A stretch of DNA of 64,000 nucleotides from Tomocerus qinae (taxonomy: Eukaryota > Arthropoda > Collembola > Entomobryomorpha > Tomoceridae): the NCBI GenBank assembly GCA_020055645.1, contig CM034549.1:496001-560000 (forward strand), in the 5' to 3' direction. The position numbers were made by a program, and so were the translations under genes. Below the pieces are notes generated by a model, which was not told the DNA's origin, made no database searches, and saw nothing but the letters and a program-made list of their open reading frames with translations. Positions 1-12,585 of the stretch are shown piece after piece (positions within the stretch are counted from its first letter, which is position 1; every line of letters starts with the position of its first letter).

Positions 1-2969
1 CCGGCTGGCTGGTCAAAATCATTTTTAGCCGGCTATATAAAATGGAACACTGGAGGTAGGTGAGGCGGAAATGAGAGGGGGCGGCCAGAATATCCATGGA
101 TATTACAATAAATAATAAAATAAATCAGAACCAGAGATCGGCACCGCACCGGTCGGCCAGTAAATGGCAATACTTGTGGCCGTGCCACGTCGGCCACTGT
201 TAGTTTTGGTTAGTGGCCGGACGCCTTCCGGCCGACTGACGAAGACTACAATGTGTATATTTTCATATTACAAAGTTTATTTACTGTTTTATTGTTCACT
301 AAGTTAAGTGTGTGACAATAGCACTTAAACTCAGTTTTTAAGACCAACGATATTTCTAAACTAGGTCTAATTTTATGTTTCAACAGGGAAAATTAAATGT
401 AAAAAATAATTAATATAAATTTTAGCCACAACATATAAATTATATTTTAATTTAATAAAATTCAGCCAGCCTATTGCATTTCGTGATATATATTAACAAT
501 TTCAGGAATTGTTTATTGATGGAATAACTATCCAGTTGAAACATAATTTCAATAAGTAGATTATAGCAACTTATACTTGACAGTGGAAGTTGTGCTTATT
601 ACATTTTAATGTTTTTTTATTTAGTACTAGGTCATAGGTCATTTTAATTTATTTCATTGTCGATCAACATCTATGTTTGATGACTCATGAATTGAATGAA
701 CCCTCCCACAATAAATCCAAGATTTTTATAAACACGCTAAACAATTACGGCAATTGTATATGCATAAGATATTATGACCATTCATTTAAAAAGATTAATC
801 TGGCGGAAATACCGTTTTGGATAATATATTTTGTATCCTCCATTCTACGCAGCCGCGAAGCTAAAATTTATCAGCGGGAAAGGCTAATATTTCACCAGAA
901 TTGTAGCCAAACTTTAGCCAGTCCAGAGTGGCTAATTCTGATTAAAGCGATTCTGATACTCTTTTACGTGTGCTGAGCTGACTCTGCTGCTGACTGCTAA
1001 CATTGCGTTGTGTCGTGGACGTACTAGGCTAGGTGTGTAAATCCCTTAGTCCAAATAACTTTCGACAGATTTCAAGCACTCAAATGCGACGCAAATAAAA
1101 CTTTTATCTAATCCGCTCAAATTAAATGTATCCATTGCTCGTGAATAGTACTATTATTCTTGACTTGTTAAAAGGATAATGCTAGCTTTGCGGGAATGTC
1201 CCCTGTTGGAGTCTCTTGGAGTAAACCAATTTTTTGGCCGATTGCAACTCTAGGGACCTTTTTCTCAACTTTTGTTTCCTTTAGGTTATGTTCTTGTCAT
1301 GCTCGTTTCTTTACTCAACCGTAAATCTAATCAAACAATAGGTGACACAAAGATCACATTTAGATTTATAGTTTTAAAACGTTTTTTGTCCCTATAGAGT
1401 TGCAACGCTGATACCGGTTAAAATGTGGTTAACCCAAAGTAGTTGCCAGTGTTAATTAGGACTTTTGCCTTCTCAAGTGAGGAAAATTCGGAGTTTTTTC
1501 TGAAAAATTCGATATATCCTACGGGACTTAAACCGCCTCTTCCATAGAGGGGAGTTGGGGCTCCCTGGAAAATCAAGCACTTTTATAATAGCAATCTTAT
1601 TTAAAACATTTTGGAAGAGGTTGCTTACGTCCCGTACCAGCCAGCACAAAGTCTACTACGTAGCTACGATTTTCATTCTAATGTACTGAGGAGCTAGATG
1701 AGAAATCACTTCGACCAAAATGCTACTAAGTACCCACACAGTATATACTTTATCGTAGCATTCCGATTTGTGCAGGGATTTGAGCGAAGCTTCCAGGAAG
1801 CTAGGAATCTGGTGTCCAGCAGCTACCGACTAGCAACTTTTAGCAGCGATAAAATAGTTTTTACGAAATAAAATTATCCAGGTTTAATTAGTGGATATAA
1901 ATGCGTGTGATACTGATAACAGTAATTAGTGGCGATACCTTAAAATGATCGTATATTACCAACACCAATAATCAGGTCAGGTAAGACGTAAGTCATAATC
2001 GGATATTATTAAAAAGTTCAGAATGCCCGTGTAAAACATTATTACACAAACTGTAAACAACATTATTATGCCCAGTACTTGTCGATATCGATGAATAACT
2101 TTTAATTTTATGCATCGCTTCAATTTTGTTTTGTGTTGGTTATTTTTCTTGGATTAGGTAGAATTTCCGTATTTAATGTTCTTTAATTCTCTGTTCTCTG
2201 ACTTGATAAAATTTTGCAAAAAATTGAAGTTAATAGGTATAGGTGAAGGTATGTTGTCGTAAGTACGACAAATATATCCCCCACCAACAATAAAGTCAGT
2301 GTAGAGATGTGGTCATAGCAGTCGACTAGATGAGGAACGAGTAGAGTAGTGAGAGGTCTCCAGTAGGACATCGCTACCTGCCTGCGAGCTTACTTTTTGC
2401 GGTTTCCAGCTTTTAGGAGCGAAAACGTAGGGATTTGGCAGGCTACCTAGTATGGACTGCGCAGGCTGCGAGAACGCTTCCCTGGCATGGACTTAGGACC
2501 ATGCTGGGAGCAACCAAGTAGCTAAAACGCGACCATCGCGAGCGACTGCAGATCCTACGTACTCTTAGCTACGAAGTTTCTACCAAATAGCACCTTGTGC
2601 TGGCTGGGGTAGTTTATATCGACTGTTTCAGGACAAAATCCGGATTTGCCTCACTTGAGAAAACAAAATTCCAGATTAACAAAAGTAACCACTTTATTTA
2701 CTACGATGGTGGGTAAACGACGACAGTTCGGCTGCCATAGGTCTCGAAATGCTTAAGCATTGTAGGATAGGACTAGGGCATTGTGTGCTTGGAGCTATAC
2801 TAAATTTGAAATCGTATTATTGGCTTCATCTCATGCTTATAAGAAGTCGTGAATACGCCGATTTTCACGTATTTTTGACGTCTTGAGGAGCCCTCAGCAC
2901 TGAAGCCGAGGTTTATAATACGACCCTTATGGCAGGATGCATAATGGCGGGTCAGAATAACGCATAACA
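1..2969. other. Gene-free stretch
   Basis: No coding region, RNA gene or well-bounded element was recognised. The first 240 bases are richer in G and C, with repeated GGCC/CCGG words. The rest is AT-rich. An open frame of 99 codons near 677-976 has no recognisable domain and is not called. A weak inverted pair lies near 1244-1257 and 1387-1405 (GCAACTCTAGGGAC-like arms), and another weak pair near 1472-1490 and 2650-2670; both may be worn foldback ends. Confidence 0.5.
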
Positions 2970-3148
2970 CAGGGCCGCAGCCAGAAAAAAATTTCGGGAG
3001 GGGCACCAAGAAAAAATTAGCTAATTTTCGCGCGAAGCGCGAAAATTTTAGCGATTTTTTGCGATTTTAGACAAAAATTTCTTTATTTTTCTCGATTTCG
3101 GGGGGGGGGGCACGTGCCCCGGTGCCCCCCCCCCTCGCTGCGGCCCTG
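2970..3148. mobile_element. Short palindromic MITE, GGGCCGCAGC family, copy 1
   Basis: About 179 bp bounded by inverted ends starting CAGGGCCGCAGC, with G-rich and C-rich tracts inside and a self-complementary TTCGCGCGAAGCGCGAA core. A second copy at 27686-27862 shares ends, core and length and has a perfect 8-bp target duplication. The duplication of this copy is not clear. The 8-bp duplication of the sister copy suggests a hAT-like non-autonomous element. Confidence 0.7.
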
Positions 3149-3419
3149 ATAACGAAACCCTATACTCCGAGTCCAAAATGTGACCCTGGTGGGCATTGGG
3201 CAACCATGGTAAGTTACCAATAGCTACAATACCTTTTGGTGGGCCGTTCTCGTCTCATTGGAAACAAATTTTGGTAGATTGAAAATCAACTCATACTGAC
3301 GTCGCAAATCGTGATAATGATAGGAATAGTATAACAATATAAGTAGCCCTTAATTCGCAATCGGCGGTGTATGGAAAAGGCTCACATAATTGCAATTTTG
3401 TTGCGATTTTCATTACATC

Positions 3420-3744
3420 CAAGAAGCATAAACTGTATAAGGAGGGTCCAATACAGAATTTCCCGTAAGTGATTTTGAAAGTTTATAAGGGAAATTTTTC
3501 ACTAATTGTACCCCAAAATATCCAACTTTGTGTGGTTGCTATGTTGTTGGAAACGAAATAAATAAATAATGAACGATTACTTGGATGCTGGAGTGGGATA
3601 ATCAGTGTTGAAATATTATAGCAAAGGTAGAGGTAAGGGACTTTTCTCAGGAAAAATCCCTTATAAATCTTCAGACGTCTAAATAGCAAAATTCGCTACT
3701 GGACTCTCCTTATACAGCGCTATGACTACAGTTTATGCTTCTTG
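3420..3744. mobile_element. hAT-like foldback MITE, 325 bp
   Basis: Inverted ends begin CAAGAAGCATAAACTGTA and are followed by imperfect arms. The flanking 8-bp sequences at 3412-3419 and 3745-3752 are both ATTACATC, a perfect target-site duplication. No transposase is encoded, so this is a non-autonomous element. The hAT assignment rests only on the 8-bp duplication. Confidence 0.75.
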
Positions 3745-4458
3745 ATTACATCCATATAATTCCTTACTAAGCAAGAAGAAATGATATAACAGAAAGAAAG
3801 GAATCTATTGACCCTTTAAGCGACCAAGTGAGACCAAAGCTGCATTTTGGGGAAACCGGAAACTAGGAATGAGAATGGTGGATTTGAATGAAAAATTAGC
3901 TCCCGAGGTTTCAATTCAACCTCTTTAGTGCCAAAAGATTGCTTCGTTGTTTAAGTTATGAGAAAGTTTAACTTTTCTTTTCCTAGCAACGCAACGATCA
4001 ATTTATTATTCTCGACTCCTTTACAATTTACGGTGTTACAGTTCCCGTCACCCCGTGGCGACTATTTTCAAATTGAGGGGGACAGGAAAAGCGTTTCTCA
4101 TTGGTAGAAGAAATTTTTTTTGACCAATCAGAACGCAGCATTTCATTTCAAAATTTTATATGATTTTCATAAAGCATTCCCAAGGGAAATATTTATTGCA
4201 ACATTTGACTTCTGAAATATTGTACACATGCATGTAATGTTATTATCATCTTTATTATGTATATCATCTTTATAATGTTATTTGTCTCTTTATTTTTTTC
4301 AATTAAGCTGTTAGTTAAAAAGCCTTTGCGACTTGAAAATTTTCATGATTTTACATGTAAATAGCCAAATTTTTAAATTTTCCCGCACATGAAATAATGG
4401 GATACTTAATACATTGCGTACACACAGAGAGATAACTGTAACAAAACAAGTAGCCTAA

Positions 4459-4598
4459 GGCCCATATTTTTAATGACTCGACTCTCACTCTCAGGCACTT
4501 TTTACGCACTTTTTCGAGAGTGAAAGGTACCTCAATACATACCTTACACTCTCAAAGAGTGGAGATTAGAGTGGGAGTATTTATTAAAAATATGGGCC
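4459..4598. mobile_element. 140-bp MITE with TAA duplication
   Basis: Near-palindromic element with ends GGCCCATATTTTTAAT, flanked on both sides by TAA. A 3-bp TWA duplication is characteristic of the PIF/Harbinger superfamily, so this is probably a Harbinger-derived MITE. It sits inside the larger foldback at 4032-6455. Confidence 0.6.
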
Positions 4599-5020
4599 TA
4601 AGCTAGTAGACATACCAGAGTATTTTAGCATACATTATCGTTACTTATTAATCTCTATGAAATTAACATATTATGCTTGAGTGTTTTATAGAAAAGTTTT
4701 TAACATATTATATTTAAACATAAAATACAATATCGGCAAGCATTATCAGTAATTGAAGTACTAGACTAGATTAATTTCTGTAAGGAGCAGCTATAGATAC
4801 TGTCGAGTTATAGCAACAAAATCTACACTAAACAGTATGTCTACTGTCTATTTTGCGTAATAACGTAATAATACTTATTGAGTCAACAGTTACTCCTTAC
4901 AGCAAATAATTAAGATAATCTAGTCTATATGATGTTTTCATAGTCGAAAATTAATTCAATAACATATAGCTTGTACTTGTATTATTCATAGAGTTAAGTA
5001 CGCAACGTATGTAGTAAGTA

Positions 5021-6091
5021 CAGGGTCATCACTTAACACTTATATAATTCCCCCCCCCCACCACAGCCCAACACAGATTAGTTATAAAAATGGTCTATAT
5101 ATACCATCATTGAAAATTTTCAGAAATTCTGCCCGCTTTACAACTTTCCGAATTTCCTCAGGTCCCCAGGAATTTTATTTTGGAATATTGTTTCCAGAAT
5201 CATTATTGGAATTGCATTTGTGATTTTTCCACCAATTTTCATCAAAATCGGAGATGTCAAAATTGAAGTAATCCACAAAAAAGTTATAAAATATTAGTCT
5301 GGGGTCGGAGTCGGAATTTAGCACCTCACTCCAGCACCTCACTCCATTTTCCCCTCAACAACCTCTTAGCATAAATTGGCACATCAAAGTATGATAATAC
5401 ACCGAATTGATACCTTTGGTATTACCCTTTGGTATACACCACAGTACTTTGATCCCCATGGCTACTCCCCCACATACAGTAATGCCCTACCCAAAATAAC
5501 AAAAATTTTGCACCCAAGTTGGAGGAGCTCATGGCATTGGCAATTTGGGTGTGGATTCTGCAAACTGCTGTTACTATTGACTCCACGTGTTGAGCAGTTA
5601 CACAAGACCCCATTCAAAAATCGGAACTTGGGTGCAAAATTTTTGTTATTTTGGGTAGGGCATTACTGTATGTGGGGGAGTAGCCATGGGGATTAAAATA
5701 CTGTGGTATACACAGTGTACAGTTTTATGCTAAGGGGAAGGGGAGGGATTTTAAATTAAAATTATCTAGTATCTAAGGTGATTTTCAAAAATTTGACTCC
5801 GACTCTTGATTCTCTTATCATGAAATAATAAGAATAGAATACAGGAAGTCTTGATTAATAAAATATACCACCTCCGATTTTGATGAAAATGGGTGGAAAA
5901 ATCACAAATGCTATTCTTATAATGATTCTTATTTTGAATAACTGTTTTACCCGGTTTCTCCTAACCGATTTCCATGGTGTTAGAATCGATTAGATTTGCA
6001 AAAAGATTCTCTACAAGATGATATATAGAACATTTTGATAACTAGCCTGTGTGGGGCTATGGTGGGGGGAATTATATAATTGATGACCCTG
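5021..6091. mobile_element. TA-flanked inverted-repeat element, 1071 bp
   Basis: Ends are CAGGGTCATCA on the left and its complement on the right, next to TA on both sides, as in Tc1/mariner/pogo elements. The arms continue through ATATAATTCCCCC-like and CCACAGCCC-like segments. It carries a 266-bp hAT-like MITE at 5440-5705 and no transposase frame. It lies inside the foldback at 4032-6455. Confidence 0.65.
5440..5705. mobile_element. 266-bp hAT-like MITE, copy 1
   Basis: Inverted ends begin CACAGTA and run through TTGATCCCCATGGCTACT. The flanks at 5432-5439 and 5706-5713 are both GTATACAC, a perfect 8-bp target duplication. A second copy of exactly the same length is at 48779-49044, with the central segment in the opposite orientation. 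The inner arms share TTGCACCCAAGTT-like sequence and could form a long hairpin. Confidence 0.85.
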
Positions 6092-6698
6092 TATATAGCT
6101 TAGGATGGTGATAATAACATTACATGCTACTATAAAGTGTATAAAATATCTCAGAAGTCAAATTTTGCAATAAATATATCCCTTTGAAATGCTTTATGAA
6201 AATCATAAAATTTTGAAATGAAATGTTGCGTTCTGATTGGTCAATAAAAATTTTCATCCACCAATGAGAAGCGATTTTCATGTCCTCCTCGATTTGAAAA
6301 TAGTCGTCTTGGGGTGTGTGTGTGTGTTAGTGGGAGAGTATGATCAATACTATTGATTAGCAAAGACACACTACCGCTCAAGCCGCGAGGACTTACTTGC
6401 AGTTACTCCCTGAACAGCTTTACTGTTCGGTCTTGGGGTAACGGGAACTGTAAACGCTATAGAAAGGCATCGGTAAAAGAAAATAATAGATATTTGCACA
6501 GTACTAACATGATATTTCAATAGACCTGCACAAAGTCAACTATTTCAATGTAGTAATGAAAAATGCATTAATATTGGGTCAGTGACAAACGACCATGGTA
6601 TTCATTTACGAGAATTACCAATTAAATGGTAATTTTAGTCAGAGGGCTAAAGCCTGGCCCAAGTCGTCTGTAAAATCGGAGAAGAAACAGTCTTCTCT

Positions 6699-7830
6699 AT
6701 TACTGTTACAGCATATCCTTGTAAACAATGGATACAATGGAAACAATGAAACGCCATCGCTAATTGGATATTTTGTATTGTGTAGCTAATTGGTTTTAAT
6801 TGCCTTTCCTCGACGCTCGGCGAAGCGAATGCAGTATAGTGAATGTGTTGTAGAGAGCTGCTGCATGCCGGGGACAACCAAACTGGCGAAGTTCTATCTT
6901 CAATATACCGAACGCAACTTATAATACACAATCTCACACACAAGTACCAATGTATTAAGGGCCCAGTGCCTTTAAATTTGGAAATCTCTGATGACTATCA
7001 AAATACATGTAAAAATTGCTTAACAACTCTTGGAATTCTGTCTAAAGTTCTTACCCGATTTTCTTGTGTGGCACATTTTTGGAATCCTGAATATATTGTC
7101 AACCACCCCATTGTACAAAATATACGATATTTAAATTTTATAGCAGATTTTGTCGTTTACAAAATTATAATCGCAATAAGATATATTAATGAGTAAACAT
7201 ATCGTATATTTTGTACAATGGGGCCGCAATTTAAACTTTAATTTAATTAATGATTTTCGTGGGGCCTTAATTTAATTAATGTTTTTAAAAAAATCAAATT
7301 CCAAAAAAAGGTGGAACAGTTTTCGGTTTTATTAAATGTTCATTTTTGCACCATTTAAAGCAACGATATCAAAAATGCAGCAACCCAGCTCAAAAATCCA
7401 GCAACAATCGATAGTCCAGGATTCCAAATATTTAAGTCCCATAAAAATGCGACTTATCTTTCGGGAGGAATAAAGCCAGATGTAAACATTATTTAACATG
7501 CATTTAGAAAGGTCCATGTGGTTGTGGTTGCTATGCAGGCGTGAGTAGTGAGCCTTCTTAATATGTTATTAATATATTGGTACTTGTGTGTGAGATTGTG
7601 TATTATAAGTTGCGTTCGGTATATTGAAGATAGAACTTCGCCAGTTTGGTTGTCCCCGGCATGCAGCAGCTCTCTACAACACATTCACTATACTGCATTC
7701 GCTTCGCCGAGCGTCGAGGAAAGGCAATTAAAACCAATTAGCTACACAATACAAAATATCCAATTAGCGATGGCGTTTCATTGTTTCCATTGTATCCATT
7801 GTTTACAAGGATATGCTGTAACAGTAATAC
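6699..7830. mobile_element. Foldback element with about 258-bp arms
   Basis: Left arm about 6699-6956 and right arm about 7571-7830 are near-identical inverted copies, so the same peptide appears on opposite strands of the two arms; this is a mirror effect and not a gene. The arms contain CCTCGACGCTCGGCGAAGCG; a related single arm lies near 12965-13080. The loop (6957-7570) holds a shorter palindrome near 7108-7227 and a fragment of another repeat family at 7330-7560. Its right edge abuts the gag relic of the old gypsy element. Confidence 0.7.
7330..7560 (+). repeat. Fragment of the GGAGGAATAAAGCCAGATG family
   Basis: Single arm carrying CGGGAGGAATAAAGCCAGATG-like and GGTTGCTATGCAGGCG-like sequence. 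Related copies are at 44233-44650 (both arms present), 53840-54065 and 62005-62250. Confidence 0.6.
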
Positions 7831-8021
7831 ACAGCAACTCCAACAAGGAAAAAAATTCCAAGTTCACATGTGTTGGCTGTGGAAATTCCAAGCAACACAA
7901 ACGGGATCAGTGCCCCGCTTGGGGTAAAGAGTGCCACAAGTGCTCCAAGCAAAACCACTTTACAAACGTATGCAAAGCCAGTGGATCTGTCAGTCATGTC
8001 ACAGTCGACGAGACTTATGTA

Positions 8022-9147
8022 CCGGGTGTCTGATAATTACATGAAAGTGTTCTAAGTCCTATAACTCCTGAACAGAGGCTGCTATGAAAATGAGATAACC
8101 ACCATTGAAAAGACAATCGTATTTTCAACAAAATGGGTTATAATAATAATTTTGGTGACTCTTATTACAGGGTCAGCATTTCGACAAAAAAATATCAAAA
8201 TAGCCTATAATTGTGTGTATACTTGACATAATTGGAACGGTGACACTTTTAGGAATAGTAACTTAAGCTTTCGATGATAATGAAAAGTGATAGATAACAT
8301 TCAAAAGAGTACGAAAATAGTTATAAAACTATTTTACCCCTCTTGGTTTAGACATTAGACGTATAGAAAAAATTAAGACTTTAAACACCACATTGGCATA
8401 TTGAAAGAGCGAAATTAAAGACATTTTATCGTCCGAAGGAAACCAAACGTCTCAGGTCTTTAATAAATTGTTTACATCAGTCTGTAGCTGAAGCAGAATG
8501 AATTTCCTTTTGGATTTTTCTGAGCTAGCCCGATTGGGTTCCAATGATCATTATTTAAAGGTAATGAACTAATGCAACATTTAAGAGATGCAGAATTTTC
8601 TGAAAAAAGAACACTTGGTCTGAGAGCTGCCCTTCAAGACAAATAATTTTAACTGTAAATCAGAATCCTAAACGATGGACTAGTGTCTAGAGGAACGACT
8701 GGAACGGCGCAGCACTTTGAGTAGTTTTTACAGCTTTGTTAAAATTTGTGCAGTTATTGTTGCTTTGTCAAGTGACTTTAACAAACTTTTACTCAACAAC
8801 TTAGTCTAAATGGTGGTCTTTGAAATCCAAGAATGTCATTTCAACAGGTTTTTAATCTGCATTTTATTCAATCGCAATTCGGTTGAAAAATCGTTACCAA
8901 AATCACAGAAGACGGAAGCGAATTAAATAAGTAATTTTGTGTTTATTTGAGATTTTTAACAAGGGAAATTGGCCTTTGACTTTCCCATTTTTAATGTGTG
9001 TAACGAAGGTTTTTAAAAATTATTATTATAGCCCATTTTGTTGAAAATACGATTGTCTTTCCTATGGTGGTTATCTCATTTTCATAGCAGCCTCTGTTCA
9101 GGAGTTACAGGGCTTAGAACACTTTCAAGTATTTATCAGACAGCCTG
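8022..9147. mobile_element. TA-flanked inverted-repeat DNA transposon in the gypsy relic
   Basis: 1126 bp. The ends match over roughly 100 bp in inverted orientation: TGTCTGATAA, AAGTGTTCTAAG and the CTCCTGAACAGAGGCTGC block. TA dinucleotides flank both sides, as for Tc1/mariner-like elements. No transposase frame is present. It lies between the zinc-knuckle and protease parts of the old gypsy element, so it is younger than that element. A worn single end with a related GCAGCCTCCGTTTGGGAG block occurs near 25845-25890. Confidence 0.75.
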
Positions 9148-9472
9148 TAGGTGGCATCAACTCAGTGTCCAGTTCAGACTCGTGGAATGCAACAGTGTCA
9201 GTTAACGGCAAACCCATAACTTTCAAATTGCATTCTGGTGCCGACGTGACTGCTACCAGATACATTTTCTGCCAAGTTTTCGAGGAAACTAGGAAAATCA
9301 AAGGCACCCCTGAATGGACCAGCTGGTGCTCCATTAACTGTTACAGGTGAACTTTCAGTGTCTATGTGCTACAATAACAAAGTGATTCAACAGACAGTTT
9401 ACTTTGTGAAAGATTCAGCACAACCCTTTTTAGGTCGGCAAGCTTGTGTCGATCTAGTAATTAATCCGTCGT

Positions 9473-10525
9473 TTGGATAGTGTCTTAAGTCCACACACAA
9501 CCGTGAACCCCGAGAAGGAATTTCTAAAACTTTTTTCCGGCTTAGGAAAATTAGCCGAGTGCTACACCATAAGATTGAAACCAGAGTGTCAGCCTTTTTC
9601 AGTCTCAGTGCTACGTCATGTACCCATACCCCTAATAGGCGAACTCAAGAAATATCTCAACGACATGGTAGCGAAAGGTGTTATCGAGCCTGTCTATAAA
9701 CCAACTGACTGGTGTTCCCCTAAGGTCATCGCCAAAAAGCCAAATGGACGTCTACGAATTTGTGTCGGTGTGTCCATGCTCAACAAAAGTGTCCAGCGCG
9801 AACTTCACCCGATGGGAGCAGTGGATCATCAACTTGGCTTGCTTGGTGGCTACAAATCGAAGATCGATGTCATAGAGGGATTCTGGCAATTACCACTCGA
9901 CAAGGAGAGCCAACTACTTACCACCTTCATCACCCCATACGGCCGTTTTTGTTTCAAGCGGCTACCGTACGGAATAACCTCAACTCCGGAAGTTTTTCAG
10001 AAACGGATGAGTTTCTTACTTCGCGGAATCGACGGTGTTGTCTGCCAAATGGATGACATTCTCGTCGGAGGCCACACAATAGAAGAACACGACAACCGCC
10101 TACGGCAAGTGCTTTTGCGACTTCAAGAAGGAGGCCTCACCCTGTACATTTCCAGATATGTTTTGGGCGTGACCCAAGTGTCATTTCTTGGGCACGTTAT
10201 TGATGAAGATGGCATCAAGCCAGATCCTAAGAAAGTGGAGGCTATCGTCAAAATGCCGGCGCCCCCATCTGTCGAAGAAGTACGCCGCTTTTTGGGCTTT
10301 GCAAATTACCTGGGCAAGTTCGTACCCCAGATGGCAATGGTCGCAGATCCACTCGTTCAGTTACTCCGCACAACTAACGATTTTGTGTGGGAACAGCAGA
10401 CAGCCTTTCTTGCTGTCAAGAGGATTTTAGTAAGCGACCCCGATCTTGCAGTCTTCGAGTTGGGGAAAGAAACATTCGTCTCCGCCGACGCATCCTCGTA
10501 TGGGCTCGGAGCAGTCCTTAAGTAA
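9473..10525 (+). pseudogene. Reverse transcriptase domain of the old gypsy relic
   Basis: Fossil pol segment. Recognisable RT landmarks are WCSPKVIAKKPNGRLRICV, the FCFKRLPYGI block, the MDD catalytic box in a QMDDILVGG context, and FLGHVIDEDGI, followed by the KFVPQMA-type connection and the start of RNase H. The wording resembles Ty3/gypsy pol of the K02A2.6-like kind. It is part of a broken element and has no host role that can be inferred. Confidence 0.85.
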
Positions 10526-12585
10526 AAACAATATGATAGAAATTAGTCTGGTGGCTGGGACTGTCCACGGATATCACCGAAGTTATCCAAAAGTGCATGG
10601 AATGCACTAAACTACAGAGGAATCAACATAAACCTCTCGTACCCTAGCAGTTTCCAGAACGCCCCTGGCTGAAAGTCGGAATGGACATCTTTCACCTGCA
10701 AGGAAAAAATTACCTCGTTTTGTCCGACTATTTCTCCCGGTTCCCGGAAGTCGTACAACTACGCCGCCTGTGTGCAGAAGAGGTAATTCAGACCGTTAAA
10801 TCAATTTTCGCCAGGCACGGGGTGCCCCAAGAAGTCATTAGCGACAACGTACCCCAGTTCCAGAAAATTAAAGGCTCAGCATTTTTCGCCTATTCCAAGA
10901 TTTTGTCACACGACCTGCAGTCCCCATTTTTCTCAAAGCAACGGTTTCGCCGAGGCCGCTGTACGCACCATGAAGATGTCTTTGAAGAAAAACGCAGACC
11001 CTTACATTGGCCTACTTGAGTACAGAGCAACACCTCTTGCCAATGGTTACAGCCCCACCGAGTTACTCTTTGGCAGAAGAAATCGCTCGACGTTACCTCT
11101 CTACCCAAACCTGCTCCAACCAAAGGAAGTGTAGTGCCGCTCACTCCAGAAGAGGGAGAAGAGGCGAGCAAATCAGAAGAGAAACTACGACCGGCGACAC
11201 AACGTACACGAGAAGGATGAACTCCACAGCGGCGACGTCGTGTGGATCAAGGATGCCCGATCGTGGGGAACTGTGGAACGGAAAGCAGATAGTCCCCGCT
11301 CCTACATCGTCAAGATTTCCCGTAGATCTCTCAGACGAAACAGTTTTCAGCTCACTATAAGTCCCCTAGATAGAGCTCCTGAGGAAGATGAAGACGTTTA
11401 TGACCGCGGAAATCGTGCCACCAGTACCGATCCCAATAGCAGTGCCTTCAGGAAGCCCAACGGCCAGCTCAGGCCTAACACCCTCACCACGCAGGGAACC
11501 GTCTCCTAAGAAGGGCTACCAGACATGGCCAGGAAGAACCGTCAAGCCACTGAACCCAGAGCTGACGAAGCTCACCGTATTACATTAAGACTATTCCTTC
11601 CAACTATGACAATGTACAACAAATAAGATTTACTTTAATGTTTTAATCCACAAGATTACTTCCAACAATTCATCTATGTTCATGTGAATAAGGTTGCAAT
11701 GAGATTCGGATTTAGTATTCATCCATTTCTTTATCATGAGTGCATATATTTGCTATTCACGGTATTTGCTTCATTAAATTCTACCCCTTACAATGCATTT
11801 TGGAAATCATATAGATTTATGAAAATGAAATCTGCAATTTCATTGGCTAGTGACAAAAAATTTGGACCAATCAGAGAGAGACAAAAATGTAGCCAAAAGT
11901 TGAATCACTATCACAACTCATGTTTCGAACAGTATACCCTTTATAGCGCAGCGCTTTGGTTCCGCATTTGATAACAGAAAAATCCTTTTTACTATCGTCA
12001 CCATGAGTTCAAAATTTCACCACATTTTTGCCCCTTTCTCATTGGTTCAAATTTTTTGTCATTAGTTAATGAAATTGTAGATTTCCATGGCATAAATCTA
12101 TATGATTTCCAAAATGCATTTTAAGAAAATGGTGCATGTTTCAAAAGACTCAGATTGTTTTTGCCACAAATGGGGATGTTGCTGGGTAACCAGCAAAAAT
12201 TATCATAGAGAGTAAATGGGAATCGGAAAAATTCGTACTTTTTTGGTCCTACACCCATACAATAATTTTTTAAAAATTCTTCGAAACTTATTCTATAGTA
12301 GTTATATTTAAAATTCCACATTTTGGTCTTCGACTTGAAGATATCATCGTTTGAAACCGAAAAATGTATGTTTTTTGTGCAATTTATATTGCGAATTTAT
12401 ATCTTCAAGTCAAAGACCAAAATGTGGAATTTTCAATATTACTACTGAAGAATAGGATTCGAAGAATTTTTTAAAATTTACTATATGGCCTTAGGACCTG
12501 TGGTCTCAGATCCTTAGGGAATTTCCAAAAAAAAGTTACTGGCAAATATGATAGTCGAAAAATCATTTTCGTTTCCATGCACCTG

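Larger units (their letters stand above)
4032..6455. mobile_element. Large foldback element (outer shell of a nest)
   Basis: Left arm about 4032-4250 and right arm about 6107-6455 are inverted copies: both contain the TTACAGTTCCCGT-type end, a CCAAT box pair and a CATAAAGCATTCCC-like stretch. Related single arms occur at 36085-36225, 47700-47830 and in the foldback at 56048-56824. The interior holds a smaller TA-flanked element (5021-6091), itself containing a hAT-like MITE (5440-5705), and also a 140-bp MITE (4459-4598). No transposase frame is visible. Confidence 0.65.
7831..11590 (+). mobile_element. Old Ty3/gypsy retrotransposon relic (internal part)
   Basis: A degraded Ty3/gypsy element without a recognisable LTR pair. 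Parts in order: gag nucleocapsid-like zinc knuckles (about 7831-8021), aspartic protease region (about 9150-9330), reverse transcriptase into the start of RNase H (about 9473-10525) and integrase core to its tail (about 10620-11590). The region between RT/RNase H and integrase is much shorter than in whole elements. It is clearly broken, with many breaks, and old. A TA-flanked DNA transposon (8022-9147) is inserted in it, and a foldback begins at its right edge. Confidence 0.85.

Noticed and set aside
677-976. 99-codon plus-strand frame
   Set aside because: AT-rich, no recognisable motif, no splice or start context that supports a gene.
6647-7684. Related frames (MCVRLCIISCV...) on both strands
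   Set aside because: They are the mirror images of the two foldback arms.
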